This document shows positions 14,301-18,668 of a stretch of DNA of 18,668 nucleotides, piece by piece (position 1 is the stretch's first letter; each line of letters opens with the position of its first letter). A model generated the notes under the pieces. It saw only the letters and a list, made by a program, of their open reading frames with translations, ran no database searches and was not told the origin of the DNA. The position numbers and the translations under genes are program-made. The DNA comes from Flavobacteriales bacterium (GTDB taxonomy: Bacteria; Bacteroidota; Bacteroidia; Flavobacteriales_F; PHOS-HE28). The stretch is taken from assembly GCA_016717305.1 (NCBI GenBank), contig JADKFY010000030.1, forward strand, positions 1 through 18,668, given 5' to 3'.

Positions 14301-16424
14301 ATGGATCCAATAACCCAAGCTGCTTGGGCCACCCTGTCCCGCGCACCGATGTTGCGCATTGCGGTTCCGTTCATTCTCGGGATCGTGTTGGCGATGTGGT
14401 TCCCCGCCACAGTTGCAATGGGTGCGGGAGCCTTGGTCGTAACGACCATCGTGACGATCACGGTCATGCGCAGGCATGTCGAATTTCCACAGCGTTGGGT
14501 ACGCGGTCCATTTGTCTTCATCTGGTTCTTCGTGTTTGGTTGGTTTTGGCAAACAGTTCGGGATCCGTTGCAACACCCGCTCCATTTTTCACATCAGCAA
14601 CCCACCGAGGCGTTGTGGGTTATGCAGCTGAATACGATCAATGGTAGCAGTGCCAAGGTCATTCGTGCAGATGCAACCGTCCAATACCTTGGGCAACATG
14701 ACAGATTGAAGCCGAGCAACGGCCGAGTGATGATGACCTTGCTCCGGCATGACGATGGGTCGGAACCAAGAGCTGGAGATATTCTTACAGTTCGCACACG
14801 GATGGAACCGATCACGCGTATCCCTGACCCGGGTGGTTTCGATCGCCGTTCGTGGGCTGCATCACGCGGCATGTACCACGAATGCTTTGCAGGCCCGCAG
14901 AATTGGGTGGTAACAGGCCATGGTTGGCGGTGGTCCGACTTGTTCTTGGGACCGCGAACACGCGTAAGCGAATGGTTGGTCGAGAGTGGGCTGCCCCTAC
15001 GTGAACGGGCCATGGTAAAGGCGTTGGTCTTAGGCATGCGTGATGAATTGGAAGGTGTACAAGTGGATGCGTTCGTTCGCAGCGGAACGATCCATATCCT
15101 GGCGGTTTCCGGAACGCACGTCGGGTTCATCTACCTCATGTTGTTATTCATGTTCCGCTGGTTGGGCGGTGGTCACAAAGCAAGGCTGGTGCGCGGGTTG
15201 ATCGCCTTGCTCGCGCTGTGGTGCTATGCGGGTCTTACCGGTGGAAGCCCGAGCGTGCTGCGCGCCACGATCATGTTCACCCTGTTCACCCTAGCGGGCA
15301 TGTCGCGCCAACGTGCCAGTCCGTTGAACAGTTTGTTCGCGGCCGCTTTCATCTTGTTGGTTTGGGACCCGCACATGCTGGTGGAGATCGGGTTCCAGTT
15401 GTCTTTCTTGGCGGTGCTGGGGATCATTCTTTTCCACGCGCCGATCGAACGGAAATGGATCCCGGACAATGTGTGGGTGGGCCGCATCTGGACACTGTCG
15501 GTCATGTCCATCGCTGCGCAGCTGCTCACCACCCCGTTGACCTTGTATTTCTTCAAGGCCTTTCCCACGTACTTCCTTCCCGCGAACCTTTTCGTTGTTA
15601 CCGCTGCGGGTTTTGCGGTCTATGGTGCCGTGGGCATGTTGGTCATATTCCGGATCCCGTTCCTTGGGCCGCTCGTCGCATTCTTTCTCATGGTCTTGTT
15701 GATGGCGGTAGGCCATGTAACGGAGTTCTTTTCCGGCCTTCCGGGAGCCTATCCCGCGGTGCGGATCGGGATCCCCGAAGTGTTCGTGTTGTACGCACTT
15801 GTCATTTCAACCATGCTGGTGGTCGTCTTCAAATGGCGACCAGCACTGCGGATCGCTGGGCTTGCCATGGCTTGTCTGCTGCTGGTGTGGGGCTACAGGT
15901 CGCGCGCAGTGCAGGCGGAAGAACGATTCGTGGTCTACGACGACAGGCATGCCTTGCAAGCCACGATGTCCGTGGGCCGTTCACTGCTCGTGATCACCGA
16001 TGATGATATCCAGGACGTATCGGGTTGGACGCGGAAGAAGTTGGATCGCCATCAGCGGAGCACCGGGAGTGATGATCCTGTTGCGGCGAGTTTTGCGACG
16101 ATGGCGGGTACTGATGCGGTCCAAGTGGGTCCTACCGTAATGGGCGGCGGTCGTTGGTCATCCCTCGGAATTGATGTGCGGTTCTTTACGGAAGATGATC
16201 CCGGTCTACCGGCAACGGATATGATCGATGTGCTGGTGATCCACGATCTACGGTACATCAGTGAAGAGACTCTTGGGAACATTGCGCAACACACGCGGCA
16301 CGTGGTGCTCGCCGGTGAGATGGCGTGGAAGGCGAGGGCGTTCACCAAGAAGTGGTGCGGCGAGCATGCGTTGCCGGTCCACGATGTGAGGGATCAAGGA
16401 GCGTTCGTGCTGGCGAAGAATTAA
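14301..16424 (+). CDS. comEC: ComEC/Rec2 family DNA-uptake channel
   Basis: The 707-residue polytopic inner-membrane protein carries transforming single-stranded DNA into the cytoplasm. The N-terminus has 2-3 membrane helices (VPFILGIVLAMWF, VFIWFFVFGWFW), then the soluble DUF4131/OB-like part (~90-220). The competence core follows: VKALVLGMRDEL, the signature ILAVSGTHVGFIY, WCYAGLTGGSPSVLRATIM and VEIGFQLSFLAVLGI, with about ten helices. The tail of ~150 residues after the last helix is soluble and lacks a metallo-β-lactamase HxHxDH, which is usual for Bacteroidota ComEC. The frame is intact, and the start ATG is 168 bp after the methyltransferase. It converges on the MBL gene, with an 18 bp gap. 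Strong plus- and minus-frame shadows occur over it. Confidence 0.95.
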   Translation: MDPITQAAWATLSRAPMLRIAVPFILGIVLAMWFPATVAMGAGALVVTTIVTITVMRRHVEFPQRWVRGPFVFIWFFVFGWFWQTVRDPLQHPLHFSHQQPTEALWVMQLNTINGSSAKVIRADATVQYLGQHDRLKPSNGRVMMTLLRHDDGSEPRAGDILTVRTRMEPITRIPDPGGFDRRSWAASRGMYHECFAGPQNWVVTGHGWRWSDLFLGPRTRVSEWLVESGLPLRERAMVKALVLGMRDELEGVQVDAFVRSGTIHILAVSGTHVGFIYLMLLFMFRWLGGGHKARLVRGLIALLALWCYAGLTGGSPSVLRATIMFTLFTLAGMSRQRASPLNSLFAAAFILLVWDPHMLVEIGFQLSFLAVLGIILFHAPIERKWIPDNVWVGRIWTLSVMSIAAQLLTTPLTLYFFKAFPTYFLPANLFVVTAAGFAVYGAVGMLVIFRIPFLGPLVAFFLMVLLMAVGHVTEFFSGLPGAYPAVRIGIPEVFVLYALVISTMLVVVFKWRPALRIAGLAMACLLLVWGYRSRAVQAEERFVVYDDRHALQATMSVGRSLLVITDDDIQDVSGWTRKKLDRHQRSTGSDDPVAASFATMAGTDAVQVGPTVMGGGRWSSLGIDVRFFTEDDPGLPATDMIDVLVIHDLRYISEETLGNIAQHTRHVVLAGEMAWKARAFTKKWCGEHALPVHDVRDQGAFVLAKN

Positions 16425-16442
16425 AGGGCACCTCGAAGAACA

Positions 16443-17293
16443 CTAGAGTGCGGATAGCGGGAAAGTCTCCTTCAACCGGATCCCTTTCTCGGTGCGTTCC
16501 ACGGTCGCACATTGGTTGTGGGCATCATGTTCGAAGAAGAGCACGATGTTCTCGTCGGCGGCTGATCCCAGAAAGTCCTGTTTCTCCGCCATGGAAAGCA
16601 AGGGGCGAGTGTCGTAGGCCATGACCCAAGCCAACGGAATGTGGTGGACGCTCGGTAGGAGATCGGCCATGAAAGCTATCGTGCGACCCTTGTACTGCAT
16701 ATGGGGGATCATCATGGCATCGGTGGCCGTTCACCATGAAAGCGTCGATGTTGGGCAGGATATTCCCGCAGGTAGATGTTCTCTTCCGCACTACGTCGTC
16801 CGATCTTAACGAACTTCAATTGACCGCTTTCTTCAATGGGGAGAATGTTCTCCGTCAAGAACGACGCCTTCTCACGTGGATTGGGTTTCGTTGCCCATCG
16901 CCAATGGTATTCATTGCTCCAGTAGGTGGCGTTCTTGAATGCTGGCACGAAGCGTTCGCCTTCGCGGATGATACTTCCACCGCAATGGTCGAAGTGCAAA
17001 TGCGTCAAGAGCACATCGGTGATGTCGTCCTTGCTGAACCCGGCTTTCTTCAAGGAGCCATCGAGCGAATCATCGCCGTGCAAGTCATAATGCCCGAAGA
17101 ACTTGGCGTCCTGTTTGTCTCCGATCCCATTGTCGATCAAGGTCAGTCGATCTCCGTCCTCCACCAAAAGACAACGCATCGCCCAAGTGCACAGGTTGTT
17201 GGCATCGGGTGCATGGCGCTTTTCCCAGATCGTCTTGGGCACCACACCGAACATGGCACCACCATCGAGCTTGAAGAAACCGGTATCGATCAT
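16443..17293 (-). CDS. Metallo-β-lactamase fold hydrolase (two indels)
   Basis: This is a zinc hydrolase of the lactonase-like MBL group; the substrate is not deducible. ATG 17293 starts MIDTGFFKLDGGAMFGVVPK. The metal motif is LLTHLHFDHCGG (His98, His100, Asp102, His103), after a DNGIG strand. The frame slips near 16765 (to NILPNIDAFMVNGH) and again near 16720 (to TDAMMIPHMQYKG), which then gives RTIAFMADLLPS with the expected bridging Asp and a distal VxLFFEHD strand. Corrected length is about 283 residues. It has no signal peptide, so it is cytoplasmic. The gene diverges from mpl over 191 bp and converges with comEC. Intact pieces: 17293-16712, 16791-16525 (its N-terminal part) and 16715-16443. 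Confidence 0.88.
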
Positions 17294-17304
17294 GTGGGTT
17301 CATG

Positions 17305-17332
17305 GTGTGGACCACACTTGCATATGTGCAAG
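17305..17332. promoter_or_regulatory. Two adjacent inverted repeats in the MBL/mpl divergent region
   Basis: GTGTGG-A-CCACAC (17305-17317) is followed at once by CTTGCA-TATG-TGCAAG (17317-17332); each is perfect around its centre. They lie 12-39 bp upstream of the MBL start, with a nearby direct repeat of ATATGTGC (17322 and 17337). This may be an operator for a dimeric regulator. No regulator gene is adjacent. Confidence 0.35.
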
Positions 17333-17484
17333 CGTGATATGTGCGAAGATCGCAAAGTCTGGGGGATCGAGCTGCACAACATTTGTTATACATCGATACG
17401 TGCAGATCGCTATCGACACTGATCGGTGAATGATCTCCGACAAGGACGGCGATCACGTCCCTGCACGCACCTCATCTTCGCCCC

Positions 17485-18668
17485 ATGCGGCACGTACACT
17501 TCATCGCTATCGGCGGCAGCGCCATGCACAACTTGGCCATTGCGCTGCATCAACAGGGATTTGAAGTGACCGGGAGCGATGACGAGATCTTCGAGCCGAG
17601 CCGAAGCCGCTTGCATCGCTTGGGGTTGTTACCCGACAAATTGGGTTGGGACGTGGGCAACATCCACAAGGACCTGGAAGCCGTGATCCTCGGCATGCAT
17701 GCACGCCTGGATAATCCGGAGCTGGTGAAGGCGCAGGAATTGGGCATCCCGATCTACAGTTATCCGGCCTATTTCCATGAACGGACCAAGAACAAAACGC
17801 GCGTGGTGATCGGCGGTAGTCACGGGAAGACCACGATCACCAGCATGATCGTGCACGTACTGCGGCATGCGGGCGTGGAGTTCGATTACCTCGTAGGCGC
17901 CCAGCTCGATGGCTTTGATTGCATGGTGAAGTTGAGCGACACCAGCAAAGTAGCGATCATCGAGGGGGATGAATACCGCATCGGCGCTGGAACCTGTTCG
18001 AAGTTCCATTTCTACAAGCCGGACATCGCGTTGATCAGCGGGATCGCGTGGGACCACATCAATGTCTTCAAGACCTTCGCGAGCTACGTAGAGCAGTTCA
18101 AGCTTTTCATTGATGCCATTGAGCCCGGCGGCAAATTGGTCTATTGCCAAGAGGACGCGGAAGTACGCGCACTTTCCGAAGCAAAGGACGTGACGGTCGA
18201 TCGCGTGGCATACGGCATACCGGAACACCGGATCGAGAACGGAAGCACGGTGCTCATCACGGCGAACGGCGAGGTGCCCCTTGAGGTTTTCGGCAAGCAC
18301 AACCTACAGAATTTGGAAGGAGCGCGGCACGTCTGCCATCTGCTCGGTATCGGCAACGCCGTTTTCTACGCTGCCATTGCCAGCTTCCACGGGGCGGCCA
18401 AGCGCTTGGAGAAATTGGCGGAGACCACGGATCGCGTGGTGTACAAGGATTTCGCACATTCCCCCAGCAAGCTGAAGGCCACGGTGGAAGCGGTCCGCGA
18501 ACAATTCCCGGATCGTCAGTTGGTGGCCTGCATGGAGCTGCATACGTACAGCAGTTTGAGTGAGAACTTCCTGGACCAATACGCCGGGTGCATGGATGCC
18601 GCGGACCGAGCGATCGTGTTCTACGATCCACATGCGGTGCAATTGGGAAACGATTGCCGCCGATCCCG
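17485..18668 (+). CDS. mpl: UDP-N-acetylmuramate:tripeptide ligase Mpl (3' partial)
   Basis: This Mur ligase joins recovered L-Ala-γ-D-Glu-meso-DAP tripeptide to UDP-MurNAc for peptidoglycan recycling in the cytoplasm. ATG 17485 opens MRHVHFIAIGGSAMHNLAI (nucleotide fold glycines). GGSHGKTTITSM is the ATP-binding P-loop at ~113. EGDEY, ALISGIAWDHINVF and FGKHNLQN follow, then KDFAHSPSKLKATVEA marks the third domain. About 394 residues are present and the gene continues past the edge (typical length is ~450). Two local breaks show. At 17976-17996 the frame reads RIGAGTC where GDEY-x-ASALEP-x-SKFH fits the family. Near 18650, NDCRRS should be KRLPPIP. It lies 191 bp from the divergent MBL gene. 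Confidence 0.92.
   Translation, partial: MRHVHFIAIGGSAMHNLAIALHQQGFEVTGSDDEIFEPSRSRLHRLGLLPDKLGWDVGNIHKDLEAVILGMHARLDNPELVKAQELGIPIYSYPAYFHERTKNKTRVVIGGSHGKTTITSMIVHVLRHAGVEFDYLVGAQLDGFDCMVKLSDTSKVAIIEGDEYRIGAGTCSKFHFYKPDIALISGIAWDHINVFKTFASYVEQFKLFIDAIEPGGKLVYCQEDAEVRALSEAKDVTVDRVAYGIPEHRIENGSTVLITANGEVPLEVFGKHNLQNLEGARHVCHLLGIGNAVFYAAIASFHGAAKRLEKLAETTDRVVYKDFAHSPSKLKATVEAVREQFPDRQLVACMELHTYSSLSENFLDQYAGCMDAADRAIVFYDPHAVQLGNDCRRS

Noticed and set aside
14594..15130. Long minus-strand frame (178 aa) over comEC
   Set aside because: It lies opposite a clear membrane-protein gene, is Ser/Thr/Arg-rich without structure, and is a shadow of comEC codon usage.
15218..16003. Plus-strand 261 aa frame inside comEC
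   Set aside because: It is His/Arg/Gly-rich, overlaps the intact comEC frame, and shows no motif.
16736..17422. Plus-strand 228 aa frame opposite the MBL gene
   Set aside because: The minus strand has the HxHxDH metal site and family layout; the plus frame is antisense shadow.
17629..18300. Minus-strand 223 aa frame opposite mpl
   Set aside because: Mpl has clear ATP-binding and domain motifs on the plus strand.

Overview
The window looks like a chromosomal contig from a Bacteroidota bacterium, most likely of the order Flavobacteriales. The evidence is a secreted protein with a C-terminal type IX secretion (T9SS) sorting domain, PepSY-like (DUF2874) periplasmic proteins beside a two-component system, a DUF2490 barrel protein, a Bacteroidota-style ComEC and an Mpl ligase of the flavobacterial type. 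By eye the right two thirds are moderately GC-rich and the left 4.5 kb is more AT-rich. No rRNA, tRNA or CRISPR array was seen.

Layout. (1) 1-850, plus strand: an HNH endonuclease in two frames, followed by a hairpin repeat. (2) 942-4529, minus strand: a compact accessory cassette, read right to left as a ~120 aa unknown protein, a ~130 aa protein that probably runs on into a CxxC plus patatin phospholipase polypeptide, a ~226 aa unknown protein, and a ~308 aa unknown protein coupled to it by a TAATG stop/start. (3) 4772-5219, minus strand: the C-terminal remnant of a DNA/RNA non-specific endonuclease. (4) 5376-6081: a TerC-family membrane protein. (5) 6082-7996: a T9SS-secreted protein flanked by two direct copies of a ~185 bp repeat; the second copy is bounded by ~30 bp imperfect inverted repeats, like a MITE. 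(6) 7997-12801: response regulator, histidine kinase, PepSY-like protein, DUF2490 protein, and a PepSY-like/SdiA-regulated propeller protein with a GYF_2-like tail, probably one envelope-sensing locus. (7) 12961-18668: RlmI-type rRNA methyltransferase, ComEC, a convergent metallo-beta-lactamase-fold hydrolase, and mpl running off the right edge.

The main caution is that reading frames break often. TerC, the histidine kinase, the methyltransferase, the MBL hydrolase and Mpl each make sense only if one or more single-base indels are corrected. The breaks in the left cassette are therefore better read first as sequencing or assembly errors than as gene decay. I give merged gene extents and state where the frame changes.

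The two most interesting items are the patatin cassette, whose phospholipase domain appears fused behind a CxxC-containing domain and sits among unknown genes next to an HNH nuclease (defence-like, but unproven), and the repeat family, whose 22-30 bp hairpin end recurs in both orientations and overlaps the 3' ends of two minus-strand reading frames.
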